Source: Spiro-02 sp034114085
GTDB taxonomy: Bacteria; Spirochaetota; Spirochaetia; Sphaerochaetales; Sphaerochaetaceae
Assembly (NCBI GenBank): GCA_034114085.1
Contig: JAXEWB010000049.1
Location: 71,945 to 135,944 of the forward strand
Length of the DNA stretch: 64,000 bases
Reading direction: 5' to 3'
How positions within the stretch are numbered: the stretch's first letter is position 1; each line of letters starts with the position of its first letter. Below the pieces are notes generated by a model. That model worked only from the letters and a program-made list of their open reading frames with translations, was not told the origin of the DNA and did not search any database. Position numbers and translations under genes: made by a program. Positions 53,798 through 62,583 of the stretch are shown piece by piece.

Positions 53798-55198
53798 GTG
53801 TCCCGGCATTCCAAGAAAAATAAAGAATTTGATGCAAATAATCGCTTACGCAATGATGGAGAAGCGGCTTCCGACAGCCGCTTTTCCCATTTTGTGGATG
53901 AAGATGAAGGATATAGGCCGTTCGCCGGGATATCCGGTCTGAAACCTCAGCCTGTATCGACAAGGGATGGGAGGGCGTCCAAGCCATCCGGTTCCGTACA
54001 TGGTTCCTCTGCGAGTTCTCCCGCATCAGGCTCCGTTTTGAAATCTGTCTCGAAATCGTCCAATTCCGCCCTGGTGAAAAACACCGGTATTGGTAAGGAT
54101 GCGCCATTGTCCGCCTCCGTGTTGCCGAAAGGCGGGACCGACAAAAAGGTCGTGGGGGGATATGACCCTTCGGCTGATTTTGGCGATATCCTCCGGCAAT
54201 GGGAAGCGACCGGAGATCCTTATGCGATGCCCGGCAGACATGCCGGCGAAGGACCTGGTGTTGGTCGGCGGTTGAAAAAGAACAAGGAGGTCGATTCAAT
54301 GCGCAAGCTGGAGGATACGACCTTGGCCGCCCGCAAGGCGGTTCAGTCTATGGATTTCGCACAGATTTTCGCCCAGTGGGAGGCGGATAGAAGTGGTGGC
54401 GGCGCAAAGAAAGCTGGAATGGTCGGCAAGTCTGCCGCCAGTGATAAAAAAGGTTTCCCAGATTTAACCGGAGGAGTTTCCAAAAGCCAAGTCATCGCTA
54501 CAGGGCCTCGCAAGGATTTCGCTGAAATTCTCGCGGAATGGGAAGCTTCGCAGGTCGGAAAGAATATTGTTTCGTCAAATATGCCAAAGAAACCTGTCAT
54601 TGCCGCTGGTACACAAGCGGACGGGAATACAAAAACCGCCCCCGGCGACTCCGTAGCGTCCATCGTAGTATCGGATGATATGGAGCAGGAATCTTCCGAG
54701 GAAGATTCCTCTATTGACAATGGTCGCCCGAAGCCGGTCTGGTCGGCGGGAAAGCCGACTCGGTCCGGTTCAGACCGTATTTCTGGCGGCGGTGGTTTCG
54801 CTGATATCTACGACGAATGGGCGGCGCAGCAGCGTCAGGAAGAAGATGCCCGATTGGAACAGGCTGTGGCGGAAAAGGAGCCGGAGGCGAAGGGGTTTCC
54901 GCAGGTGGAGCTTTCAAAGCTCCGGCAGATGCTCCCCCAGGTTACGCTTGACCTCCATGGGTTGACCGCCGAGGAATCTGGTCGCCGGGTACGGGATTTC
55001 CTCCAGGACAGCTATCGCAACGGTATCAGGAAGGTGTGCGTCATCCATGGAAAAGGTATCCATGCGCCGCAGGGGCAGGGGGTGCTGAAGGATGTCGTAC
55101 TTCAGGAAATCGACCGCTCCAAGGTGGTCAGGGAGTTTTCCACGCCGTCCGCCCGATATGGAGGAAGCGGCGTCCTGTGGCTGATTCTCAAGGCTTGA
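53798..55198 (+). CDS. Smr-domain protein with four copies of a short tryptophan motif
   Basis: The 466-residue product ends in an Smr domain (residues 382-466; LDLHGLTAEES and VIHGKGIHAPQGQGVLKDVV), which acts as a nuclease or nucleic-acid binder in MutS2 and related proteins. The first 370 residues are Ser/Gly/Lys-rich and probably unfolded, but hold four copies of an 11-residue motif: DFGDILRQWEA (127-137), DFAQIFAQWEA (186-196), DFAEILAEWEA (240-250) and GFADIYDEWAA (333-343). The consensus is DFxxI(L/F/Y)xxWEA. The GTG start has GGAGG 8 bases ahead and lies 3 bases after the CBS-ACT stop, so the two are cotranscribed. Confidence 0.85.
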   Translation: MSRHSKKNKEFDANNRLRNDGEAASDSRFSHFVDEDEGYRPFAGISGLKPQPVSTRDGRASKPSGSVHGSSASSPASGSVLKSVSKSSNSALVKNTGIGKDAPLSASVLPKGGTDKKVVGGYDPSADFGDILRQWEATGDPYAMPGRHAGEGPGVGRRLKKNKEVDSMRKLEDTTLAARKAVQSMDFAQIFAQWEADRSGGGAKKAGMVGKSAASDKKGFPDLTGGVSKSQVIATGPRKDFAEILAEWEASQVGKNIVSSNMPKKPVIAAGTQADGNTKTAPGDSVASIVVSDDMEQESSEEDSSIDNGRPKPVWSAGKPTRSGSDRISGGGGFADIYDEWAAQQRQEEDARLEQAVAEKEPEAKGFPQVELSKLRQMLPQVTLDLHGLTAEESGRRVRDFLQDSYRNGIRKVCVIHGKGIHAPQGQGVLKDVVLQEIDRSKVVREFSTPSARYGGSGVLWLILKA

Positions 55199-55251
55199 GC
55201 CTTGTGTCCAGGCGGCTTGCTCTCAGGTGCCTGTGGTATTCATCCGTCGGT

Positions 55252-56040
55252 TCATTCCACCGGAAACGGGAAGCAATGGAGCTGATGAGCCGACAGGAGT
55301 TTCACCCGTTCCGCCGCGGGGCAGCCGCAACGCTGGGCGATGACTTGATCCTGCACCTTCAGCAACATCAGCAATTCTTCGCTCATCTGTGAGCGGTGGC
55401 AGAGGATAGCCTCCTGCTTCTTTGCATACACTTCGCTGATGTCGATGGTCGTGTTCGGCCTGTCGGTGAAATAGAGACCGAGAATCGAGACCTGCCAGAC
55501 ATCTTCATGGAGGTGTCCGTCAATGAAGGAAGGATAGAAACCGAAAGGCGCGTCCATGATGCTTTTCTTGACCGCCTGTCCTACCTTGATGTGGTCGCTG
55601 TGGCATTCATTTTCCAGTGCGGGGTCGACGGTGAATACTACCTGGGGTCGTATCCTGCGAATCACAGGGACAATCGCATCGGCTATTTCATCGACCGTAG
55701 CGTGTGTCTTGTCCGCGAAGCCTAGGAAACCAGCGTCCCTCGCTCCCAGTGTTTTCTGTGCGGCCAGCGTTTCCCGTTGCCGTATTGTCCGGACGCTATT
55801 TTCCTTGCCGATATACTGGGGATCCGCGAACCGATCGTCGCATACCGTCAGTTCATATACCTCGACACCGTCCGCCGCAAGAGCCGCCATGATGCCGCCC
55901 GCGCCAATCTGGTTGTCGTCGGGGTGGGGCTGGATGAACAGCGCACGTTCGATTCCCTCCAGTGTCGGCGGAGCCAGCAGCCGTGCGACCACCTCCTGCA
56001 ATTGTCCATTGTCGCCAATATCCCCATGATGAATCTGCAT
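55252..56040 (-). CDS. PIG-L/LmbE-family deacetylase
   Basis: This 262-residue protein belongs to the zinc-dependent deacetylases that act on N-acetylglucosaminyl compounds. The metal motifs are P-H-P-D-D at residues 38-42 (FIQPHPDDNQIGAGG) and the later HSDH (ENECHSDHIKVGQAV). There is no signal peptide, so action is cytoplasmic. The start at 56040 has AGGAGG ahead; the frame extends 31 codons upstream without a ribosome site. The physiological substrate cannot be told; in other bacteria it may be a thiol precursor, a lipid or an oligosaccharide. It converges with the Smr gene. Confidence 0.88.
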   Translation of the reverse strand: MQIHHGDIGDNGQLQEVVARLLAPPTLEGIERALFIQPHPDDNQIGAGGIMAALAADGVEVYELTVCDDRFADPQYIGKENSVRTIRQRETLAAQKTLGARDAGFLGFADKTHATVDEIADAIVPVIRRIRPQVVFTVDPALENECHSDHIKVGQAVKKSIMDAPFGFYPSFIDGHLHEDVWQVSILGLYFTDRPNTTIDISEVYAKKQEAILCHRSQMSEELLMLLKVQDQVIAQRCGCPAAERVKLLSAHQLHCFPFPVE

Positions 56041-56130
56041 TGCTGTTTCCTCCTGACATGCATCGTCCGGTCCATGTCCAGCGCTTAATTCGCATCGTTC
56101 CATTCTCATGCGGCCGACTGATACATACAA

Positions 56131-56154
56131 CAAAACCGCCCGATGTACGGACGG
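56131..56154 (-). terminator. Terminator of infA
   Basis: On the minus strand CCGTCCG (56154-56148) pairs with CGGGCGG (56142-56136) around a 5-base loop, with one T-G pair, followed by TTTTG. It lies 59 bases after the infA stop. Confidence 0.6.
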
Positions 56155-56212
56155 CTCAAATTACAATATATAGTAACATGATTTTTTGCTGAGTGGGAAA
56201 AATATGAACGAC

Positions 56213-56431
56213 CTATCGTTCGCGGTAGATAATCCTGCCTCTGGTAAGGTCATATGGGGAAAGCGCAACACGCACAGTATCGCCGGGGACGATCCTGATA
56301 TAGTGCTTGCGCATCTTGCCGGACAGATGGGCAAGGATGACATGATTGTTCTGCAACTCAACGCGGAACATGGTGTTCGGAAGGGCTTCCTTTACAATAC
56401 CTTCCACTTCAATCGCTTCTTCTTTAGCCAC
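56213..56431 (-). CDS. infA: Translation initiation factor IF-1
   Basis: This 72-residue OB-fold protein binds the A site of the 30S subunit during initiation. The sequence follows the family along its whole length (EVEGIVKEALPNTMFRVELQNNHVILAHLSGKMRKHYIRIVPGDTVRVALSPYDLTRGRIIYR). The start codon is GTG, with AGGAGG 4 bases ahead. It is a single gene, separate from any ribosomal-protein operon. Confidence 0.97.
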   Translation of the reverse strand: MAKEEAIEVEGIVKEALPNTMFRVELQNNHVILAHLSGKMRKHYIRIVPGDTVRVALSPYDLTRGRIIYRER

Positions 56432-56880
56432 GATTCCTCCTGAAATATTTGCTGTAAAGCATTGGAATTATATGGGTTGTCCATATCTCTGTCAACAAGA
56501 AGGGGCGACAAACGGCGGCGTATGGGGCTGGTCCGGTTGATTTTCTCCGTCTGTGTATTTGTACAATCCAAAACTTTTGCAATGAAAATCCAGCTTTTTG
56601 CAACATAAATCCAGAAATGTTTGCAACTTTTATACATGGTTTACCGTGGTTTATGGTCGGGGCAGGTTGCTTGGGGGGGCTGACTCAAGCGGGAACCCGT
56701 CCCGTTATTTTTTCTCCGTCAATCTTCCCCGGTTCGTCCTTCTGTTTTTTTGCACTAGTCGCGGATAATTGAAAATCGTGATTGAAAAACTGATGGATTT
56801 TTTTGGATAAATATTTAGGGCTTGCGTAAAGCCCCACAAGTAATTGAGCGCCGCCACGAGTTTTCGCGGCGGCGCCTGCA
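56432..56880. other. Intergenic region upstream of infA
   Basis: It presumably contains the infA promoter on the minus strand. TTGCAA occurs three times in a row at 56577-56582, 56598-56603 and 56621-56626 within loosely similar AT-rich segments containing ATCCAG. At its right end a GC-rich hairpin (GCGCCGCC at 56848-56855 with GGCGGCGC at 56868-56875) may end the neighbouring symporter transcript, although no T-run follows it. No gene is seen. Confidence 0.4.
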
Positions 56881-58269
56881 TCATACCAATCTGCTGAAAA
56901 TATCCCAGTAACCTTTCACAAAGATCACCAGGACGATAATCGGGAGTATCCAGGTGACATAGATTCGCGCCCATTTGGGAAACTTGAGGCCTTGGCCTTC
57001 ATCTGCTTCCTTGATGAAGTTCTTCCAGCCCCAAGCCCGCTTGCTACAGCAGAAGAACAGGAATATCAGCGAGCCGAGGGGAAGCAGGGTGGTGCTGACC
57101 ACAAAGTCCTCCAGATCCAATACGCCGGTGCCTGGTCCGAGTGGCTGGAAGCCCGCCCACAGATTGAAACCCAATACACACGGAATAGAGAGGACGATGA
57201 TCGCCGCGAGGTTGACCCAGCAGGCCTTCTTGCGACTCCAGCCATGGACGTCGATCCAATAGCTGGTGATGTTCTCAAATACGGCTATCAAGGTGGACAA
57301 TGCGGCGAAGCTCATGAATATGAAGAACAGAGCGCCCCAGATTCGTCCTCCGGACATCTGGTTGAAGATGTTCGGCAGGGTGACGAACAGCAGGCTCGGC
57401 CCTGCACCTGGATTGACTCCGTAGGCGAAGCAGGCGGGAAAGATGATCAGACCGCTCATAATCGCCACGAAGGTGTCCAGTGCGATGATACGGACCGACT
57501 CTCCTGTCAGGGATTGTTTCTTGTCAATGTATGAGCCGAAGATGGCCATGGCGCCGATTCCGAGGCTCAACGTAAAGAACGCCTGTCCCATCGCCGCGAA
57601 GATGACCTCCCCTATGCCGGATTCGGCCATTTTGCCGAAATCCGGCAGGAGGTAGAACTTCAACCCCTCGGATGAGCCGGGAATCAAGATGGAATGGACG
57701 GCGAGAATCACCATGATTCCCAGCAGGCAGAGCATCATGAGCTTGGTGATTTTCTCCACACCCCCGCGAAGCCCGCGCCCCACGACGGCGAAGCCCAGCA
57801 CCACGGCCAGCATCATCCACAGGGACTGCCCCAGGGGATCGCCGAGAACTCCTCCGAAGAAATTGCCGACGCCGGCCGCGTCAAGTCCGACAAAATCCCC
57901 TTTGATCGTATATACGAAATATGCGAGAAGCCAACCGGTGACGGTGGTATAGAACATCATCAGGAAATAATTGCCGATAATGGCGATGGGGCCGTATATG
58001 TGCCATTTCGTGCCTTTGGGCTCCAACGTCTTGAGTGCCAATCCGATATTCTGCTTCGCAGCGCGCCCGATGGCGAATTCCATGACCATGATCGGCAGGC
58101 CGAGAATGACAAGGAACACCAGGTAGACGAGGACGAACGCCGCGCCGCCGTACATGCCCGTGATATATGGGAACCTCCACACGTTCCCAAGACCGATCGC
58201 GCATCCCGCTGAAAGAAGGATGAACCCGAACCTGCTGGCAAGGGTTTCGCGTTCCTGCTTGTTTTCCAT
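56881..58269 (-). CDS. Sodium-dependent symporter, NSS/SNF family (downstream copy)
   Basis: This 462-residue protein belongs to the neurotransmitter:sodium symporter family, which imports amino acids or related amines with sodium. The first helix has the family pattern (RFGFILLSAGCAIGLGNVWRFPY), and about 12 hydrophobic segments follow, among them LGIGAMAIFGSYIDKKQSLTGESVRI and INP-like GVNPGAGPSLLFVTLPNIF. AAGGTGG precedes the ATG. It is very similar along its length to the next gene upstream, so the pair arose by tandem duplication. Confidence 0.92.
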   Translation of the reverse strand: MENKQERETLASRFGFILLSAGCAIGLGNVWRFPYITGMYGGAAFVLVYLVFLVILGLPIMVMEFAIGRAAKQNIGLALKTLEPKGTKWHIYGPIAIIGNYFLMMFYTTVTGWLLAYFVYTIKGDFVGLDAAGVGNFFGGVLGDPLGQSLWMMLAVVLGFAVVGRGLRGGVEKITKLMMLCLLGIMVILAVHSILIPGSSEGLKFYLLPDFGKMAESGIGEVIFAAMGQAFFTLSLGIGAMAIFGSYIDKKQSLTGESVRIIALDTFVAIMSGLIIFPACFAYGVNPGAGPSLLFVTLPNIFNQMSGGRIWGALFFIFMSFAALSTLIAVFENITSYWIDVHGWSRKKACWVNLAAIIVLSIPCVLGFNLWAGFQPLGPGTGVLDLEDFVVSTTLLPLGSLIFLFFCCSKRAWGWKNFIKEADEGQGLKFPKWARIYVTWILPIIVLVIFVKGYWDIFSRLV

Positions 58270-58718
58270 AATTGAGAAACCACCTTAGCGTGTACACCGA
58301 AAAGAACCGATGAAAGGGGAGTACTTTCGGTCGTCCGTATACAAAGCCTTCCCACCTGTATCGACAGACTGGCTGATAGTCTAGCATGAGAAGGGGTAAA
58401 ACACAACAACGACTCTAGACTTGTTGCGGCATGGACGGATTTTCCCCACCCGTTTCTTCTGGCAGCCGTCCGTCGGGTGGTCTTGGCTATAGCCTGTTCA
58501 ATGTATTGCGTTGGAAGTTGTTTCAGGATTGGCTCCTTTGCCGTTTTTCCCCAATGTCAGGGAAGCCCGTACGTTTGGCGCTGGGGTGAAGAGAAGAATA
58601 CGTATCGTCCTTATGGGGGATTCGGGAGCCGGGAAAGGGAAAGGGGAAGGTGGGGCGCCCATGGCGTTTCTGCCGTGTCCCCTGCCCGGCGGCCCACCTG
58701 TTTTGTGATTATTTGTAT
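58270..58718. other. Spacer between the two symporter genes
   Basis: I see no gene here. The 449-bp gap suggests the downstream copy has its own promoter, but no convincing promoter was found by eye. Confidence 0.35.
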
Positions 58719-60101
58719 CTATTTTGCGAAGATGTCCCAATATCCCTTGATAAAGATGACGATGATGATGACCGGCAGTATCCACCGTACGTATACTCTC
58801 ATCCATGCCGGAAACTTGAGTCCCTTTCCTTCATCGGCCTCCTTGATGAAGTTCTTCCAGCCCCATCCCGCTTTATGGGCGCAGAAGATGACGAACAACA
58901 GCGAGCCCAGCGGCATGATGGTGCTGCTGATCAGAAAATCCTCCAGATCAAGTACCGCGGACCCCGGTCCGAACGGCTGGAAGCCCGACAGGAGGTTGAA
59001 GCCGAGTATGCAGGGGATCGACAGCAGGATGATCGCGGCGCAATTGATGAGACAGGCTTTCCGGCGGCTCCAACCGTGGGCGTCGATCCAGTAGGCGATG
59101 ATGTTTTCAAACACCGCGACCAGGGTGGTCATTGCCGCGAAACCCATGAACAGGAAGAACAGGCTGCCCCATATCCGTCCGCCGGGCATCTGGTTGAAGA
59201 TGTTCGGCAATGTGACGAACAGCAGCCCCGGTCCCGCTCCGGGATTGACTCCGTAGGCGAAGCAAGCGGGGAAGATGATCAGGCCGCTCATAATCGCCAC
59301 GAAGGTGTCGAGGCCGATGACCCTCGCCGATTCTCCCGTCAGCGACTGCTCCTTGCCGATGTATGAGCCGAAAATCGCCATGCCGCCCATGCCGATGCTC
59401 AGCGTGAAGAACGCCTGGCTCATTGCGGCGAACACTACTTCACCGACGCCATTTTCCACCATTTTGCCGAAATCGGGCAGCAGGTAGAACTTCAGTCCTT
59501 CCGAAGCTCCCGGTATCAGGATAGAATTGATTGCCAGTACCACCATGATCGTCAGCAGGCAGAGCATCATGATCTTGGTGATTTTCTCGACGCCTTTCTG
59601 CAAGCCTCCGCCGCAAATGGCGAAACCAATGATGATTCCGATGGCCATCCACAGAATTTGAGTGGCGGGCGTCGCCTGGAGATTCGTGAAATAACCTTCG
59701 ATCTGGGCGTTGCCCAGTCCTGCGAACTTGCCGGAGAGCGTGGCGAAGAAATAGGCGAGGAGCCATCCGGTGATCGTAGTGTAGAACATCATCAACAGAT
59801 AATTTCCCGCGATAGCGATAGGTCCGTAGATATGCCATTTGGTTCCCTTCGGTTCCAAGGTCTTGAGGGCGAGGCCTATGTTCTGCCTTGACGCCCTGCC
59901 GATGGAGAATTCCATGACCATGACCGGCAGGCCTATGATAACGAGGAATACTAGGTATATCAGGACGAACGCGGCTCCTCCATATTTGCCGGTGATATAG
60001 GGGAAGCGCCATACGTTCCCCAAGCCGATTGCGCATCCCGCTGAAAGCAGGATGAATCCCAGTCTGGTACCGAGTGTCTCTCGAGAGCTGTTGTCTGCCA
60101 T
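58719..60101 (-). CDS. Sodium-dependent symporter, NSS/SNF family (upstream copy)
   Basis: This 460-residue symporter is the relative of the gene at 56881. Both share LGTRLGFILLSAGCAIGLGNVWRFPYITG-like N-termini, the FTLSIGMGGMAIFGSYI region and nearly the same C-terminal KNFIKEADEG segment. They differ most in the extracellular stretch after helix 3 (here LSGKFAGLGNAQIEGYFTNLQ). AGGAG lies 8 bases before the ATG. The substrate is not evident; differences outside the core may tune specificity. Confidence 0.92.
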   Translation of the reverse strand: MADNSSRETLGTRLGFILLSAGCAIGLGNVWRFPYITGKYGGAAFVLIYLVFLVIIGLPVMVMEFSIGRASRQNIGLALKTLEPKGTKWHIYGPIAIAGNYLLMMFYTTITGWLLAYFFATLSGKFAGLGNAQIEGYFTNLQATPATQILWMAIGIIIGFAICGGGLQKGVEKITKIMMLCLLTIMVVLAINSILIPGASEGLKFYLLPDFGKMVENGVGEVVFAAMSQAFFTLSIGMGGMAIFGSYIGKEQSLTGESARVIGLDTFVAIMSGLIIFPACFAYGVNPGAGPGLLFVTLPNIFNQMPGGRIWGSLFFLFMGFAAMTTLVAVFENIIAYWIDAHGWSRRKACLINCAAIILLSIPCILGFNLLSGFQPFGPGSAVLDLEDFLISSTIMPLGSLLFVIFCAHKAGWGWKNFIKEADEGKGLKFPAWMRVYVRWILPVIIIVIFIKGYWDIFAK

Positions 60102-60287
60102 TGAAGCGACTCCTGATGTGTGTGGTTCCTGGTATGTTCCACCAAGCGTACCGTATCCTTTTCCGTTTTGTAGCCGGTGTCCATCGTTTCTCCAGCATTT
60201 TCATGCGGAAAACGGGAGGAAGCCTACCCTTGGGCGGGATATGATACCAAGGAAGCAGTCTAAAGTGCTTTCCGTGAGATTGCAAGG

Positions 60288-60545
60288 GTGAATTTCAGAT
60301 GGAATACTCTGGGGGGCCCGGCGGGGAATGTTCTGGCTGTGGTTGCTTTTCTGATTGTCAGAAGCAGGTTGCTTTGTTGCCCAAAGTGCGGGACATGGCA
60401 GAAAACGGCTAGTTTTTGTCATTCCTGTGGTTTCTGCATGCAACGCAAATGTTCAAAATGCGGAAAAGACTGTGCGGGGACGGATCGATATTGTCCTGAT
60501 TGCGGTACGATTCTGGACGACATGCCCGATACTGGGAAAAAATGA
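60288..60545 (+). CDS. Small membrane-anchored double zinc-ribbon protein
   Basis: The frame encodes 85 residues. A hydrophobic stretch (residues 13-30, GNVLAVVAFLIVRSRLLC) is followed by CPKC, CHSC, CSKC and CPDC pairs, making two zinc ribbons in tandem, and a short acidic tail. The GTG start is uncertain because the AAGG in front of it is too close. The four spaced CxxC motifs make a chance frame unlikely. Its role is unknown; such ribbons often mediate protein or RNA contacts. Confidence 0.55.
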   Translation: MNFRWNTLGGPAGNVLAVVAFLIVRSRLLCCPKCGTWQKTASFCHSCGFCMQRKCSKCGKDCAGTDRYCPDCGTILDDMPDTGKK

Positions 60546-60596
60546 TCCTCATCTATGCTGGATTCTCGCGACAAGTTGCGGGAACCCGTTGACAAG

Positions 60597-60648
60597 GAGA
60601 AAGATGTAGTATCAACTATTTAGTTGACTCTACATCTTTTCTCTTTTT
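60597..60648 (+). promoter_or_regulatory. Large inverted repeat before marR: terminator and probable MarR operator
   Basis: GAGAAAGATGTAG (60597-60609) pairs with CTACATCTTTTCTC (60630-60643), and the centre is the 16-bp palindrome TCAACTATTTAGTTGA (60612-60627). A TTTTT tract follows. A TTGACA box (60589-60594) just before it may be the -35 of the marR promoter. Thus the element may both end the upstream transcript and bind the MarR-type regulator encoded just after it. Both roles are inferred. Confidence 0.5.
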
Positions 60649-60658
60649 GGAGGCCGTG

Positions 60659-61138
60659 ATGGACATGACAAGACGGGCCATTACCAAGATTGCGCGTGAA
60701 GTAAGCAAATTCACCGTCCGCACACTTCGGGCCGACGGCATCGGTACCGCGGAATTCGATGTGATTCATGCCGTCCGCAAAAATCCCGGCATCACGCAGG
60801 CTGGCGTCTGCAAGGTCGTCGGACTTGACAAGGGGGCGGTGGCGCGGCAGACGGCCAACCTTGAGACGAAGGGCTATCTGGTGCGAAGGAAGAATCCTAT
60901 GGACGGGCGCAGCCAGCTTCTCTTTGCCACTGAGAAGGCGGAAATGTTGAAAAATTCCAAGGCTCGTATCGAAGGACTGTTCTATGAATGGCTACTGGAA
61001 CCCCTGGGGGAACCCGACCGACAGGAATTTACAAGGATTCTCGATTTCCTATACCAGCGTTGTAAAGCCGAAAGCAAGGCGAATTTCATTGAGATGAATG
61101 AAAGGATACAGGATGGCGGGCACGATGGAGAACAATAG
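60659..61138 (+). CDS. MarR-family transcriptional regulator
   Basis: This 159-residue winged-helix repressor has the MarR plan: an N-terminal dimer helix, the recognition helix in GITQAGVCKVVGLDKGAVARQTANLETKGYLVRRKN and the wing PMDGRSQLLFATEKA. GGAGG lies 5 bases before the ATG at 60659; a second ATG two codons later is possible. It overlaps the next gene, an MFS carrier, by 26 bases. The usual logic is that a small molecule releases the repressor and induces its own exporter. Confidence 0.92.
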   Translation: MDMTRRAITKIAREVSKFTVRTLRADGIGTAEFDVIHAVRKNPGITQAGVCKVVGLDKGAVARQTANLETKGYLVRRKNPMDGRSQLLFATEKAEMLKNSKARIEGLFYEWLLEPLGEPDRQEFTRILDFLYQRCKAESKANFIEMNERIQDGGHDGEQ

Positions 61139-62402
61139 GAAGAGGAAAGTGTCCCAGGCGATGTCGTTCATATTGCTGTTCGGTATCGTGAGTCTGTTTT
61201 CAGACATGACTCATGAGGGCGCGTCCAGTATCCGTGGCGCATACCTGTCATTGCTGGGGGCGTCGGCGGGTACGATAGGGTTTATCTCCGGGCTTGGTGA
61301 ACTGATCGGATACTCCATGCGATATGTATTCGGCAAACTGACCGACAGGATGAAACGATACTGGCCCATGACGATCATAGGGTACCTGCTGGACGTGCTG
61401 GCGGTTCCCGCCCTCGCCCTTGTCGGTGAGCGCGGATGGTTTTGGGCTTGCGCGTTGCTTGTTGTACAACGCATGGGCAAAGCGATCAAGAAACCTGCGA
61501 AAGATACAATCATGTCCTTCGCCGCGTCTCAGGAAGGGGCGGGTAAAAGTTTCGGCATTCAGGAGGTGCTTGATCAAATCGGTGCGTTTCTCGGACCGGT
61601 CCTGCTGTACCTTGTGATGCTTTTTAAGACGGACGGCACTACCTTTGAAATTTATTCAACCTGCTTCGCCGTTTTGGCGATTCCTGGTGCGATAACAATC
61701 GTCCTGCTGCTTGTGACAAAGCATGCGTTCCCCAATCCTGAACATTTTGAGCCGGAACCCAAGGAATACGTCCCGTTCACAATGAAGAAGGAGTTTATTC
61801 TCTATATCGCCGGCATCAGCTTGTTCGCGTTTGGCTTTATTGACTACTCCATCGTGATTATGCACGTTTCCCGTACATACGCGAATCTCGCTTCGGGGCT
61901 TGCCGAGACATCCTCGTTGGTGAATGACGGGACGCTCCCCCTGCTCTATGCCGGGGCAATGCTGGTTGATGCGGTGGCGGCTCTGTTTTTCGGGCTGATG
62001 TATGATAGAAAAGGTGTCAAGGCCCTTGTCTGGTCAACGATCATCTCCGCGCCTTTCGCTGTTTTTGTATTTGCCTTCCATTCGATTCCCATGGTGCTTC
62101 TCGGCATCGCGCTCTGGGGCGTCGGCATGGGGGCGCAGGAATCCATCCTCAAGGCGGCGGTGACGACCATGGTGCCGAAGGCGAGCCGTGCTACGGGGTA
62201 CGGTATATTCGAGTGCTCCTTTGGTGTCTTCTGGTTCTTGGGGAGCTGGTTGCTGGGGGTACTGTACGATGTAGGCATGCCCGCGATGATCGCCGTATCC
62301 GTTATCGCCCAGCTTGCGGCCATACCGCTGTATATCCGCTCCGCGAGGTTACGGAAAGCGGAAAACTTTGGCGGCATGGCCGGCGGTGTGGTGAAACAGT
62401 AG
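61113..62402 (+). CDS. MFS transporter under MarR control
   Basis: This 429-residue major facilitator has 11-12 hydrophobic segments (MSFILLFGIVSLFSDMTHEGASSIRGAYLSLLGAS opens the core; GELIGYSMRYVFGKLTDRMKRYWPM contains the loop 2-3 signature). The start at 61113 has AAAGG 7 bases ahead; ATGs at 61098 and 61125 are alternatives. Its start lies inside marR, so the two are coexpressed. The regulator suggests export of a toxic small molecule. Confidence 0.88.
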   Translation: MAGTMENNRKRKVSQAMSFILLFGIVSLFSDMTHEGASSIRGAYLSLLGASAGTIGFISGLGELIGYSMRYVFGKLTDRMKRYWPMTIIGYLLDVLAVPALALVGERGWFWACALLVVQRMGKAIKKPAKDTIMSFAASQEGAGKSFGIQEVLDQIGAFLGPVLLYLVMLFKTDGTTFEIYSTCFAVLAIPGAITIVLLLVTKHAFPNPEHFEPEPKEYVPFTMKKEFILYIAGISLFAFGFIDYSIVIMHVSRTYANLASGLAETSSLVNDGTLPLLYAGAMLVDAVAALFFGLMYDRKGVKALVWSTIISAPFAVFVFAFHSIPMVLLGIALWGVGMGAQESILKAAVTTMVPKASRATGYGIFECSFGVFWFLGSWLLGVLYDVGMPAMIAVSVIAQLAAIPLYIRSARLRKAENFGGMAGGVVKQ

Positions 62403-62583
62403 TGAAAATGGATGCCGGAGTTTTGGCGAGTCCGGCGTTCTTGACGGTATCCGAGGTATATTTGTTGCAAAAACCATTTCGGATTGTTGCAGAACGCACC
62501 TTTTTCTTCTTGCGCTCGTTGACAACGTCCAATATTGTAGGCAAGATGGAAACACAGTTCGATAACCGCGCAGGAGGGTGTGT

